NCBI RefSeq assembly: GCF_015832195.1
Contig: NC_052019.1
Coordinates: 6,236,872-6,300,871 of the forward strand
DNA from: Motacilla alba alba
Lineage: Eukaryota > Chordata > Aves > Passeriformes > Motacillidae
Length of the DNA stretch: 64,000 bases
Reading direction: 5' to 3'
The translations under genes and the position numbers were made by a program. The notes beneath the pieces were generated by a model. That model searched no databases, was not told the DNA's origin, and worked only from the letters and a program-made list of their open reading frames with translations. How positions within the stretch are numbered: position 1 is the first letter of the stretch; each line of letters starts with the position of its first letter. This document shows, in pieces, positions 49,501-61,559 of the stretch.

Positions 49501-52130
49501 ATTAGAAGGAAATGGGCTCAATTTCTAAATGTACAAATGGAAAGTTTTAACTATTTTGTAATATTTTAATGATTTTTTTTGATAGGCAAATAATTGACCA
49601 CCCTTCATGAAATGTACTAATTTTTGCATCTTTTTCAACCTAATTTTTTTTTCCTTCCAAATTTCTCCGTCCAATTTTATAATAAAGGGAACACTAATTA
49701 CAGGCATGTGGAAAGCGTTTTCCATTAAAGATGCTTTTTATTGGTGGTGAGGATATGTGTGAGCATCACAGGGTAAAAATAATTAACAGCACAGCTGAAG
49801 ACCTGGTTCCATTAGTGACAGCATTAGATATGGCACTTGGCTCACTTCAAACAGAGAACTTCACAGAGTTAATGGGACTAACAGGACCCTTTTCCACTAC
49901 CAAATGAGGCAGCATGTGTCAACTGCTTTACTGAGCTGCAACATAAGAACCCAATCTCAGAAGATCTCATCTGTGCTCCTGCCTTGGCCATAAATGTGAC
50001 AGGTGGCTTTTTGTACCTACGGGTGGTACAGAGACAAACAGCATCAAATTAAGCTCAAAAGCATGAACAATAACCAAGATTTGGAATTCCTATGTGTTCC
50101 TAAGAGGTCTGAGCACACTTACACAATGCAAGCAGCTGTCCAGACAGAACAGACTCCAGGATCCACATAGAAGGCATATTAACACCCTGAATATTGTTGG
50201 GTTAGCTAAAGCTGCTTGCTGACTTGTCAACCAAAATTGAGTATTACCCAGGAAATAATGGCCCCAAATAATGATCATGTTCTGAGCCTCAGTCACTCCA
50301 GAAAATTTTATTTTCTTTTATTATTTTTACAGTAAGCTCCTGATTTTAACTTGCAATAAAAATGTCTGTAAACTTCCAGTGGGTTTAGTAAGCTCAGACT
50401 GATACAACAAAAGCAGGGGAAGTGAAATCCTGGCATGATCTGTATAAGACTCTTTTTAGCATACATTTTCCATACACAGGCTTATATTACAGAACAGCTA
50501 ATCAATGGAAACATTGTGCTGACATCTGTGTGTAAAATCAAGACCTTGATGTTGACACCTTTCAAATATTTGTAGTAGTTATTGTACCAACACCTTCGTG
50601 ATCTTTCAGCCAAGTTATACACACGTGCCCACGTTTTCAAAGAGTCTCTCAAGCTGTGTATTTTTTGCTGTGGGCTGCAGTGCATATCAAATTTGTAATA
50701 AGAATATATTTGTGCAACTTTCCACCCCAAACTCAGGATCACTGCTCATGAATAACACCAATGTGCACAGTATTTGAATGCCAGCATCAAAGGCACAAAT
50801 CCTAATTCCACAAAGTATTTCAGGTTAAAATGACAGGAATTTTAAGGACTCATGAGGTTTTAAGGCAATTTAACTGGGTGTTTTCCCTCCTCCACACCAC
50901 GTCAGAGCAAATGCAGGCTGAGTTTAGATCACAGGGCAACACCTCCAAGCTATCCCTGCTCCAGGACATCTCTCCACATTGATAACACGACTTGTCCCAA
51001 GCATTTCTCAGTGTCATACCAGCACAGCTGTACCAGGCACAGTCAATGCTAACTCTATGCAGATGCAGACAAGCCTTCTCCTGCCCTGGAGCTCCACGGT
51101 GTACAGTACTTCACCTGTGATTTGGGACCCAGCAAATGCTAAATATGACCTTAAGAGAAGGCACTGCATGGGGTCCACCTCAGTCACTCACACTGGGTGA
51201 GCTGCCCACCTCCAGTGGTGGGGTGGGATGAGAGGAGGGGAGGAGAATGACAGACCTCAGACAACAAACCTGAACAACACTTTGACACATTCACAGATGG
51301 AGCCTGCAGGGAGACAAGGCCAGAAGCCCATGAGGCTCACACTGCAGGCACCCAGCTCTGGTTTGTGTTTGCACCCCAGATTGGTCACAGCCTTTTGCCA
51401 TCACCTGGGACAAACCATTCTCAGTGCCTCAGTTCTCACCCATAAAACACAAAGTTAGCACTCCTCTCCAGACAGCTTGTCTTACCTTTTAATTTGAAAA
51501 TCCAACTTAGCAGCTGCACATTTTGTTGTCTTGCTGGTGTGCTTGTGGTACAAGCAACATGTTCTTCTAGAGCCAAGAAGCTTCTGTTGATCTCAGACTG
51601 GAACATGGAAAAGGAGATATTACAGGTCCCTTGAGAAGATCTCATTTGTCATTTAAAAGTCTGCTTCATATTATTTAATATTTTTTTCCAGCAGAGGGGA
51701 AAGTGAATAAGGATCTAGTTTTCAGCGTTCTTTGTTTGCTTGACATTGCGAAGTCTAGAAACATCCCAGGCAGACACATGGAAAACTGCTTGTGTGACAC
51801 TGGTCCAACACTTGTCAAAGCACTATAAATATTTAAATAAAATAGGCACTTGCAAAGTTCAGACACTTACATGGATGTTTTCCTTCTGAGCTATAGTTAC
51901 TCCCTATTCATATGTAGAAATTGGATGAGTGTCGTATTCATTGCGCAGGCAATTTCTCTGGTTAGATCTCACAGCCAAAATAACAGTCTTATTTAGGAGC
52001 TGCATTGGTGTTTTAACAGACTAATAAAAGGCAGCCCTGTGTCCCATCTCTAAATATTGGCATTCAAGCTGTTTAGTTGGAAGCAGTTGCCTTGTATATG
52101 TGTATACTTACAAAGATTTTCTGTTTCTGT
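46510..52130. other. Non-coding sequence, no gene seen
   Basis: The open frame 46,581-47,054 (157 codons) is the longest after CR1-derived ones. It runs through a T/C-rich tract (46,817-46,860) that gives a Phe-rich segment, and no domain is evident. A cluster of four ggttatcc words lies at 47,697-47,745, and a 16-nt T run at 49,103-49,118. Nothing else is recognised. Confidence 0.4.
47697..47745 (+). repeat. Four GGTTATCC words in 49 bp
   Basis: ggttatcc begins at 47,697, 47,711, 47,720 and 47,732. The first and last copies extend to ggttatcctcatct. Spacing is irregular (14, 9, 12), unlike a plain tandem repeat. On the minus strand each word contains GATAA, the core bound by GATA-family factors; any regulatory role is conjecture. 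Confidence 0.8.
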
Positions 52131-52135
52131 TGCAG

Positions 52136-52355
52136 ACAGAATGAAACTACTGTTCTTCTACTGAACAAACAGATCATTATGGATTTCTGTCTTCCATTGC
52201 CTCAGCTACTGCAGAAGTCCTTAGGTCAAGAATTAAGTCATATTCCTTGGGTGTGGAGGCTGCTCTTGATCAGTAAAGAGGTGCCAAATGAAATGCAGCA
52301 CCTTTGCCCCATGTTGAAGTTAATCCATAAATGCATGAAGGAATGGGACACATGT
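52136..52355 (+). other. Candidate coding exon of an unidentified gene
   Basis: A 220-bp stretch is preceded by a good splice acceptor (pyrimidine-rich 'ttttctgtttctgttgcag') and followed by a consensus donor (tgt|gtaagt). One frame is open throughout, with 73 codons plus one leading base (entry phase 2, exit phase 0). It reads as a Leu-rich, probably helical segment, for example FCLPLPQLLQKSLGQELSH, and ends in KEWDTC. I do not recognise the protein. Chance open stretches between splice-like sites are expected in 64 kb, so this is a lead and not a gene call. Confidence 0.2.
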
Positions 52356-52359
52356 GTAA

Positions 52360-55300
52360 GTTTTGTATTCAGAAAAGTTCTCTTGAGATTTGTTTGGTCT
52401 CCATATTAAAACGTTGGATTCCATCGCAGCGATGAGAGACACATGCAGTTCCTCCCAAAAGGGAAAGGACCTAGACATATCCTGAGTTCGACCTCCACAT
52501 TGGAGTCACCCTCATGACTTGAAAAGTGTTGGACCTCTGCAGAGGCAGTAAGTTTGCAGTTTGTTTTTCATCTGTGGGCTTTGAGAGCAGAACATTGCTG
52601 CGTCAGTGTGTCCATATGACACAGACACTTGCTCTCTTGTCCCACAAGTGGGTCCAGTGACGTCTTTGCTCACTGGAGGTCTTCCAGCAAGCACCGGCTT
52701 CAGTCACTTCCCAGGAATGGCAGGAGGTGGAGAAAGCAGTCAATTTGCATGGGAAATTTTCACAAAGGTTAATTGTCCTTCTGTAAAAATATGTCTGGCT
52801 TCAACTGGGCCATGTCTTTGTCCATAAGAGTGGAAGTATGACTGGTCTCAGTACTTTTCTGTGTGAAAGAACATAGAGACTGAAATTACTTCATCTCTTG
52901 ACCTTTGTTTTCAGACTTCTACTGATAACCTAAGAACTTGCTTCATAAATCTCTCATTACAAATTATTTTCTTTGGCTGTGAAAAACATTTTGCTGCAAT
53001 AAAACCTTTTCTATTTTTTTCCCCTTGACGTCTCTCCCATCTCCTAATATCTCTAAAAAAGCATGGATAGTACAGACACAGCATTCCAGGGTCTGTCTAA
53101 TTAAAGCATTTAATGGAGGTAAAGTCACATCCTCCACTCAGTCTTGCTGCTCCTGTTTGCCAAGGAGAATCACATCTCTTATGGCTCTGTACAGAAAAAA
53201 TCCCTTTCACCTTGACATGCCCTTAGTAGGGATAAGATTTTACACACGCTGAGATGTCCCTGTGTGCAATATTATAGAGCCACCATACCCTGAGAAATTA
53301 TTAGAGCAGCATATTTAATCACTTCTAGCTGCAGTTAAATCATCAATGATGTCCCAGTGACACTGTGAGTAAATGCTTGTCAGTGTTGCCATTATATTTG
53401 TCTGTGGTTTGGAATGTTTTGGATTGCATTAAGTAGAAAAATGCAGCTTTTTTTTTTTTGCTAGACAGGATGTAAATGGCTTTGCAATTTTCAGTAATGG
53501 TCTAACCTGAATTGTGTGCAAGAAATAGCGCAATGTTCCCACACATGGGGCTAGCTCACTGCCATGAGGAGAGTTTTATGGCCTTCTTTATTTCTTTGAA
53601 ATGCAATGCAAAAATGTGAAGATTTTACTTCTGTTATTTAAATGTTGCTTAATCAGCAGTCTGACTCCCGCTTCTGTGGCCTTCTCCTGGGAATCCCAGA
53701 GGACTCCAGCAGGCAGGTGCCCAGCTCTTCAGGAAAACATTACCATGTGAAATATTTCACAGTGGCCCATTTTCTCCCAGCTGTTTGTCAGCCATTCGAA
53801 TAAAACATTGATTATACCACAAGCTGCCAAAACATCGTTTAAGCAAATTGCTTGGGGGAAAAAAGAGTGGAAAGATGAAAGTCATAAAACATCAAAACTT
53901 TCGTGGGAAAAGAATGGGACAGAAGTATTGCTTTCCTTATTTCTTTAAAAATGAACAGTGCCTGATGCCTTTTTATCTAGTGCTACAAAATTTAGGCGGG
54001 GAAAAAAATTCTTCTAAGATTAAAGGGTTAATGTACAATAGGCATAAAGATGTTCCTTTTGTCTTCATGTTCCTAACACATATTATATCTTAGCTTCCTA
54101 TTTTTCTACATATGCATGTACAGAAACACAATTACTGTATAAAATGTAATACCAAATCTCGGACACATGTTTTCAATACCACAGTCACAAGAATTCAGAG
54201 CATAGATGCATACACAAGTCTTGATGGTTGGAGAGCTGCAAAAATGTGCCTTGCAGAGAAATGTCAGGCTCTCACTCTTCTAAAGTCCTCAAAAAGATCA
54301 AGAGGGAGATGTGATTTCAGTGCCAAAAAGATTACACTTTTTCTTCAAAGACAGTATATATCAGATATCAAAAGACTTTTTAACGTAACACAGAATGACT
54401 GAAAGTTAAAGACATCCTAACAAGAAATATGTCACAATTATTGAACAGAGTGGGTGAGTCTGAGGAAAAGAATTGCAAAAGTAAATGGTGGATTCCCAGC
54501 TCCTGAAGAGTCCCCCAGATGTTTCAATCTTCATGGAAAACAGGTCACTTGGATGTGTGTAGAAGTTACTCAGTCTAATATGACGGCTCTGTCATGACAA
54601 AGGACAGAGGAGAAACAAATCCGGATCTTTTTCCCCTTAAAATACATAACTGCAAGGCTGATCAATCTCTGTTCTCCACCCTCCTTCCCCAAAATGTCCC
54701 AGGAAACTGGCAATGCTGATGACCAAAATCTATGCTGCTGTTTATTATTATTATTTAATTTTTATTATGATAGTGCCTAAAGTACAGGACACAATATGCT
54801 AACCTCTACACAACCAAATTTCTTCTGTCTACGGGCCCCTGTGTTCACATGCAGGAGAAAAGCCCTCTTCCAGTGTGTTACTTGTCACTGGACCTCATGG
54901 GATGCCACAAGGAATCCAAGTGTCCCGCAAGCAAATTCCAAGCAGAAATAAGTGTTCAGGAAAGCAGGCAAATTAAATGAGTGATATAATCATCACACAC
55001 ATTGATAATGGAAGAATTTGCATCCCACCCTCCTTTTACCCTAAGGACTATTTTCTGTATTTAATGTGAACCTGTCCCCCCTGTTATATGTAGAATAGGG
55101 GAGCTCCAAAGCCTCAATAACTGATTGTCCTTAGCATCCTCACCTTAAAAATATCCATGGAGACCAAACATGTGCAGACAGCAAAAAACCTCAGTCTCAC
55201 TGAATGCTGCAGCTACTGAAGCCAGCTAAAGGTTTTCAGGGAAGGGAGCTAAAGGACTGCTAGAAATCCCATTCTTCATATCTGCCACAAAACAGACCCT

Positions 55301-57875
55301 AACCAGAGCATACCTCCAATAACTCATCTCAGCTACTGAACTTAGGATCACAAGAGACAGCCTGTTAGACTGAAGTGGTTAACATTTGCCAGAGTTTGGC
55401 TTTGGGGGTGCTCATATACTCCTACTGCAGGCCTTCTTCTCTGGTTTTCATTTACAGCCTTTTCCCTCCTTCAGATCTTTTACATTTTATTGCCTCTATT
55501 TCAAGATTTTAGCAATTTGGATATTCTGAGGCATATTTTTAGCATATTACTTGACTTCATGAAATAGATATGTATTTCTAACTATGTTTAATAGGAGTGA
55601 ATTGCTGTATTTTTTTATTCTGTTATGAGAATACAACCTGCAAAAGTCTGGCTTTCTAAGGAATATATTGTTGCTAAGATGGTTTTACTACACAGTGAAA
55701 CAGAGGTAAAACTACATATGGGTCATTAAAACATCAAACAAAAAAATACAAGTAATCTTTCAAAGTGATAAGGCAATATATATAATTTCATCTTGCATCC
55801 AGTGTTGACTTTTTTAAAGGAAATTTACTGGCCTGCTGCAAAATATGAAATTTCTGTCATCTGTTTCTTTTACGTTACATTTCAGTTATTCACAATGGCC
55901 CTATCTCTGTGGCTTTTGCTGCTATTACTCCAGGGTGCACAAGGTTTTTGTGCTGAATTTATGGGTTTGTGGAGAGCATCAGCACTGGTGGTCACAGACA
56001 GGCTCAGGCTGGTGGGACCAAGGTTCTGGAAGCAGCATTGCAGATGCTCCCAGCAGGGAAATGTTTCAGAGCAGAAGCCTCTGGGCAAAACAGAGAGCAG
56101 AGGGATCCAACCAGGAGGTTGTGATGGCTCTTTCTAGTTTTAACTTCAAGAAAACTCAGGAAGTCATGACAAATTACAAACATTGCTCTGAAGGAGAAAT
56201 TCAGGGATTTTTGCACTGCCATCTCTGTTTCCAACCATCTCAGGTACCTCCTTGGTTTGGTTGTGTTTGAAAAGAGTGCTTAAACCCACTGCATAACTTC
56301 TCATACTTGAGGTCACGTAATGAAGAAATCCAGTGTGTGAAAGCACAGTCTGAAAGCCAGAGGAAGAAAGCTACTTCTATTCAGGTGCAGGGCAGAACAG
56401 GGGAAGAAAGAATGCTTGTGTTTTGTTGAGAGGGGTTGGCCCTGAGTTCATCCCACTCTGTGGTTATGCTCTGAGCTGCCCACAGTCTGTACACAGCTAA
56501 CACAGAGACAGGCACTTCCAAAAGAGGATTTCCCTACAAAAAAAGTCTACGTCACACCTGGAGGCATCTTTCTCTGCGCTGTGCACAGAGGATGCTCTGG
56601 TAGCTAAAATCCATGAAGAGTGACCCAGGTGACCCAGACAGCACAGTGATGCTCCTCATCATCGCACCCAGGGCAGAGCTCTGGCAATGTCATCAGCTTC
56701 TCTGAGCATTGTGCTTTGAATTCCAGTCCTCTGTGAGCTCTTATAGACTGGTCTATAAAATGGAAGGGTCACACACCACACCAAGAGAACTCCCAGAAAG
56801 CAATTACCTTTGGAAAATTGATAGATTCCCAAAGGTTTCTCACGGTGAGAGCTACTAAAGATGACATTGGAGAACTGAAAACAAGATGAGAGGGCACCTG
56901 TTAAACTCCATTAGCAGCTCCCTCACGAGCTCCTGTTTTTGCTGTCTGAACCCCTGGCAGGGAGATTTTCTAATGATATGAACCACAAGGTAACAACAAA
57001 TGAATTAAATCAGCAAAGTCCCGTTTCGTTTGCAAGGCTCAGTTTTCATTATTTCCCATTGCAAAGGAAGTGCAGGACTAAAACATCTGGTCCTGTCGAT
57101 GGGCTCTCAGCCAAAGCTTCAACGTCTGCCACTGAGCTGAAACAACAGCAGCCTAATCTCAGTATTGTCTTTAGCCTTCTCAAAAACTTCTCCCCAGTGA
57201 GAAAGCAGAAAGAAATCTTCCCTCGGTGTTTTATTTCAGGCATAGCATGTTCAGCTGCAACCAACAGCAGATACTTTCCTTCCACAATCCTCCCACTTCC
57301 TAAAGGCAATGAATGTTCAGACCAGGGGGTTCATCAGGGATAAGCAATTAATTTTTTCTCGAAAGATATTTTTTACCAAGGTCAGGTTTGCAGGAAATGG
57401 TACCTTATTTCTGAACTGCTGGGAAATGATTCCAGGGAATGTGGGAGAGCAGCGAGAAGTCCCAGTAGAAATGAAGGAATTTTATGTCTGAGATCCTGAT
57501 AAGATTATGGGGAAAATATATTTCAGACTGGATTCTCACACCCATGTTTCTACAAAGTGCCTGAATGCAGATAATACATTAAAAATACATTAAATACAAA
57601 TATAAATACATTAAATTTTACACTTTTAAAAATGTCTGCCATGTCACTAGTGTGAATCATAATTGATTTTAGCACATCAAAGGCCAAAAGTCTGTTGTAA
57701 AGTAAAGAGTTGAACAAGTTGGGTGGTTTGCTGAACAATATACACTTAGGCCATTTTGTTAGCAAAAAATATAAAAATGAAAAGCGCTAAAGTCTCACAG
57801 GTTTAATCTAAGAAACTACTGCCTGTTTCAGGAGGGGAAAGAACTCTTACAATAAGCAGATCACCTGTGTGCAAT
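52360..57875. other. Non-coding sequence, no gene seen
   Basis: Single-copy-looking DNA. Open frames at 55,793-56,270 and 56,939-57,343 (114-141 codons) overlap antisense frames and show no domain. No interspersed repeat is recognised before the CR1 piece at 57,880. Confidence 0.4.
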
Positions 57876-57879
57876 AAGA

Positions 57880-58475
57880 CATCAAGAAAACCTAATTCTA
57901 TGAATAACACCAGCAAGAAAAGAAGCGTTAAGAAGAATCTCCATCCTTTATTGGATGGGAGGGGAGTCACAGTGACATGGGATGAAGAAAAGGGTGAGGT
58001 ATTTAATGCCTTCTTTGCCACAGTCTTTAACAGTAAGACCAGTTGTTCTCTGGGTACTCAGCCCATTGAGGTGGAAGATGGGGATGGGGAGCAGAATGAA
58101 GCCACCATAATCCAAGGGGAAATGGTCAGAGATCTGCTACATCACTGAGACCCACGCAGGTCTGTGGGGCTGGATGGGATCCACCCAGGAGGACTGAGGG
58201 AGTCACGGGTGGGCTCACTGAGCCACTCTGCCATTTACCAGCAGTCCTGGTCCCCTGGGGAGGTCCCAGGTGAGTTGAGGTCACCAAATGTGACACTCAT
58301 CTACCCCAAGGGCCTGGAGGAGAATCCAAGAACTACAGACCTGTGACCTCAATGTGCCAGGAAAGGTCATGGGGCAGATCATCTGGACGTGATCCCACAG
58401 CATGTGCAGGACAACCAGGGCATCAGGCCCAGCCAGCACGGGTCAGGGACAGGCAAGTCCCACTTGAATTACCTG
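57880..58475 (+). mobile_element. CR1 LINE internal fragment (linker and start of RT)
   Basis: The frame starting near 57,920 reads KKRSVKKNLHPLLDGRG, then EEKGEVFNAFFATVFNSKTS. This matches the stretch between endonuclease and reverse transcriptase in CR1 ORF2 (consensus KENVGPLL...KAEVLNAFFASVF). After a stop and frame changes it continues with GLDGIHPGGLRE (consensus GPDGIHPRVLRE), SWSPGEVPGE, a KNYRPV block near 58,330 and IRPSQHGSGTGKS near 58,420. Similarity ends about 58,475, before the catalytic RT motifs, and there is no 3' UTR. The fragment is therefore truncated at both ends, presumably by later deletion. Confidence 0.88.
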
Positions 58476-58479
58476 ATAC

Positions 58480-59160
58480 TTCCTGCCTTATTTCTTCCTA
58501 CTTTGAAATAACTGTGTTCCTAGAGGATAGAATGTTTAAAATATTGCCAGCACACTGAGAAAGATGGCTACAACTGTTGTCTTGCAAAGGGGAGAAGAAA
58601 AAATGAACTGATGTGATTGGTCCCCAGCTCTGCCTGCGGCTTTGCCAGCAGGGTCTGTAGGGAATGCTCAGGATCTCTAGGAAAAATCACATTGGTGCTT
58701 TCTTGGGTATTTGGGTTTTAAATCTCTGTGAGTGATCTTGCAGAGAGGACAAGGTGATGGAAAGCAACCTGAAGCAACTACTCATAAAAAACAGCCATCT
58801 CCCCAGGAATCACACTAATAAAGTGCTGCTTAAGCTCCAGTAGCAATCACTTTTCCATGTCATCCAAATGCTGCAGCACTGAAGAGAATTTGCTTTCAGT
58901 CTGAAACTGACATCACAGCTTCCTTTAAACAGCCATTACTGCTCCAGAGGCTGGCAAGAATTCCTTAAGTCAAACATGCCTCAGCAGATGTGGTATCTCA
59001 CCCTTTTGGTACTCACATTTTTGGGTGAGCTTTCAGCAGACACTTTACATTTCATTCCCCTTTTCCTCTTCCCCCTCAGCAGGCAAATGAAGCTGAGCAG
59101 CACCACAGACTGAATTTAGCTCATCCTGAAGTGTGAAAATTCCAGACAACTCATCCCAAT
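58480..59160. other. Non-coding sequence, no gene seen
   Basis: About 680 bp between the CR1 fragment and the TTCC array. No open frame of note, repeat or motif is recognised. Confidence 0.4.
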
Positions 59161-59166
59161 CTTATG

Positions 59167-59580
59167 TCCTTCCTTCCTTCCTTCCTTCCTTCCTTCCTTC
59201 CTTCCTTCCTTCCTTCCTTCCTTCCTTCCTTCCTTCCTTCCTTCCTTCCTTCCTTCCTTCCTTCCTTCCTTCCTTCCTTCCTTCCTTCCTTCCTTCCTTC
59301 CTTCCTTCCTTCCTTCCTCTCTCCTTCCTTCCTTAAGTCACTCCTCTAACCTCCTTCCTTCCTTCCTCTTCCTTCCTTCCTTCCTTCCTTCCTTCCTTCC
59401 TTCCTTCCTTCCTTCCTTCCTTCCTTCCTTCCTTCCTTCCTTCCTTCCTTCCTTCCTTCCTTCCTTCCTTCCTTCCTTCCTTCCTTCCTTCCTTCCTTCC
59501 TTCCTTCCTTCCTTCCTTCCTTCCTTCCTTCCTTCCTTCCTTCCTTCCTTCCTTCCTTCCTTCCTTCCTTCCTTCCTTTT
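59167..59580 (+). repeat. Long (TTCC)n tetranucleotide array
   Basis: Two blocks of ttcc repeats, 59,167-59,334 and 59,351-59,580, are separated by about 16 bp of unique sequence (aagtcactcctctaac) and contain a few imperfect units at the inner edges. That is roughly 100 units in total. Open frames here translate as Pro-Ser-Phe-Leu or Lys-Glu-Gly-Arg repeats and are artefacts. The strand asymmetry (pure pyrimidine / pure purine) favours triplex formation, and the length suggests high polymorphism. The reported length may be an assembly approximation. Confidence 0.98.
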
Positions 59581-59581
59581 T

Positions 59582-60225
59582 ATTGCTCAGAGAATATAAA
59601 ATACACAGAACAGATGAAAAATGCATTAGTAGCCTCTTTGTTTTTCTTTGGATGACAATACCTAATAAGTTAAGCTTAGCCTATAGCAAAGCAGTCCCAG
59701 ATGGCCAGGTCTGTTCTAAATAAGCTGCTTTTATGAGACCAGGATGTCTAAAAGAAACACACTTAATAAAAGGAGAAAATGTGCAAGACAGAAAAAGTCC
59801 AGTAAAAGAAAATCTCTCTTACAAAACTACTACTGTTCAGACTCTGTATAAACATGATTATCAAAGACATACTTGGGTTTTGTGGGATTTTTTTTCCTTT
59901 TTTTTTTTTCCCAAGTCTAGAAAGGAAATATTTTAGTCAGATGTTTATATACATTTCCATTCTCTCAAAAAAGGAAAAACTCAAAGGTTCCCTTCACTGG
60001 ATGTGAAAGCTTACCTGATAAAGAGACATCTGAAACCCTTAGCAGTGAGATAGGCACTTACTATTAATATATTAACGGCTGAAATTGCATCATTTTTCTA
60101 GAAAGAAAGGTATCAAGGGTATGCTAATTAACTTTCTGCTTTAATCCATGCAGACCTCCAACCTAGATGGTACTGTGGCTTTGTAACATGGAGATTTAAT
60201 CTGATTTTCCTTGCCTTTTACTTTC
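59582..60225. other. Non-coding sequence, no gene seen
   Basis: A+T-rich single-copy sequence with a T-rich tract at about 59,889-59,910. No gene or interspersed repeat is recognised. Confidence 0.4.
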
Positions 60226-60229
60226 ATAG

Positions 60230-60280
60230 AGATCCCAGACTATTCTGAAACCATCCTTTAAGAAACAAATAAGAAAACAG
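60230..60280 (+). other. Candidate 51-bp coding microexon
   Basis: A strong acceptor (pyrimidine-rich 'ccttgccttttactttcatag') precedes and a perfect-looking donor (aacag|gtaagg) follows a 51-bp stretch. Only one of three frames is open, and it runs exactly 17 codons (RSQTILKPSFKKQIRKQ), phase 0 at both ends. That phase fits the exit phase of the candidate exon at 52,136-52,355. The peptide is basic and not recognised. The short length means chance cannot be excluded. Confidence 0.18.
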
Positions 60281-60284
60281 GTAA

Positions 60285-61262
60285 GGATTTAAAGGTTTAT
60301 CATCACCAGGGGATAGCATAACCAATGAACCATTCTCCATCAGTCAAGTGTTGCCACTCTCCAAGAATCAAGCAAAACCAACTAATTTGTTCCAAATCTT
60401 ATTTAAAGAACACATTCCATGAGAACCACAACTATTAGTATCTGCTTTCCTATTATTTTGTGCCTTGGAGTTGGATTTTCCATAGTCAAACAGGATTCAC
60501 AGTCTTGATGACACTTTGTGGTGAGTTTCTTCACAAAATGTGTAAACCCTGTTGTGTAAAATGGAAAAGAACATGCTCACATTGCATCCTGTCCCTCTGT
60601 CACATCCCCTCCTGGGACAGCTATTTTCATGACACAGAGAACTCTGTTTCTACTTCTTTTGGTTCTGGACAAATGACCTTGAAAAGGCTGAAAGGTCCAC
60701 ATTCTCACACAGTCCTGGATGATCCCTGAAACTTTGTTTCTTCAATAAACAAACAAAAAAGCAAAATGGCATCATGTCATTATTCATCCACAGAATAACC
60801 AGAGATTGCACTAATTCCTTTTCTTTTGATCAATCGAACAAGAATACTAAAATCCAGGGAGCATAGAAAGGTTCTGGTTTCTTAAATGTATGTCTTACCA
60901 ACTGCTCAAACAGGCAATTGCAGACTAAAAAAATTCCATTCTGAATAGAATTCTTCTGTTTAGGCTGGAGGTACTTTGTTTTAGCAGGGGTGCAGCAGGC
61001 ACAGTGGTTGGTTTCTTTTCCATGAGAAAAATTAATATGTTTTCATTTCAGGTCAGACTGGGACAATTTTCCTTTTTTAATTTCCACTTCAGGCAGCAAA
61101 TTGAAAAATCAATACTCATCACAGGTTTAATTGCACTGTCTGTGTTCTTTTAACCAACACTCCAGAGCACAGCACAGAAATTGGGGTATAAAAATAGAAA
61201 ACAGAGAGTGGAAAATCTGCTACCCAATAACTTATGCTGCAAATCTACAGCCCTGTGACTTA
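60285..61262. other. Non-coding sequence, no gene seen
   Basis: No recognisable repeat or domain. The open frame 60,460-60,729 (89 codons, Cys/His-rich by chance) has no zinc-finger spacing. Confidence 0.4.
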
Positions 61263-61263
61263 T

Positions 61264-61552
61264 TCATAGAATCACAGAATGGTTTGGCTTGGAAGGGACT
61301 TCAAAGATCATCCAGTTCCAACCCTTCTGCCGGGGGCAGGGATGCCACCCACTAGACCAGATTGCTCAAAGCCTCATCCAACCTGACCCTGAACACTTCC
61401 AGGGTGGGAGCATCCACAGCTTCTGTTCCAGGGCCTCACAGTAAAGAATTACTTCCTAATAACTAATCTACATCTACACTCTTTCTTTTTAAAGCCATTC
61501 CCCTTTGTCAAAAGCCCCTCTCTGGCTCTCTTGTAGCCCTTTCAGGTTCTGA
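61264..61552 (-). mobile_element. CR1 LINE fragment, 3' end
   Basis: Reverse complement of a CR1 3' terminus: 'catagaatcacagaatgg', 'ttggcttggaagggactt', 'aagatcatccagttcca', 'agcctcatccaacctgac', 'acacttccagggtggga' and 'ttgtagccctttcaggtt'. The tail (left side) is well preserved; the coding part is diverged. The 5' truncation point is at about 61,552. Confidence 0.92.
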
Positions 61553-61559
61553 AGGTTTA

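Noticed and set aside
59133..59626. Open frames encoding Pro-Ser-Phe-Leu and Lys-Glu-Gly-Arg repeats
   Set aside because: Direct product of the TTCC array on both strands; not a gene.
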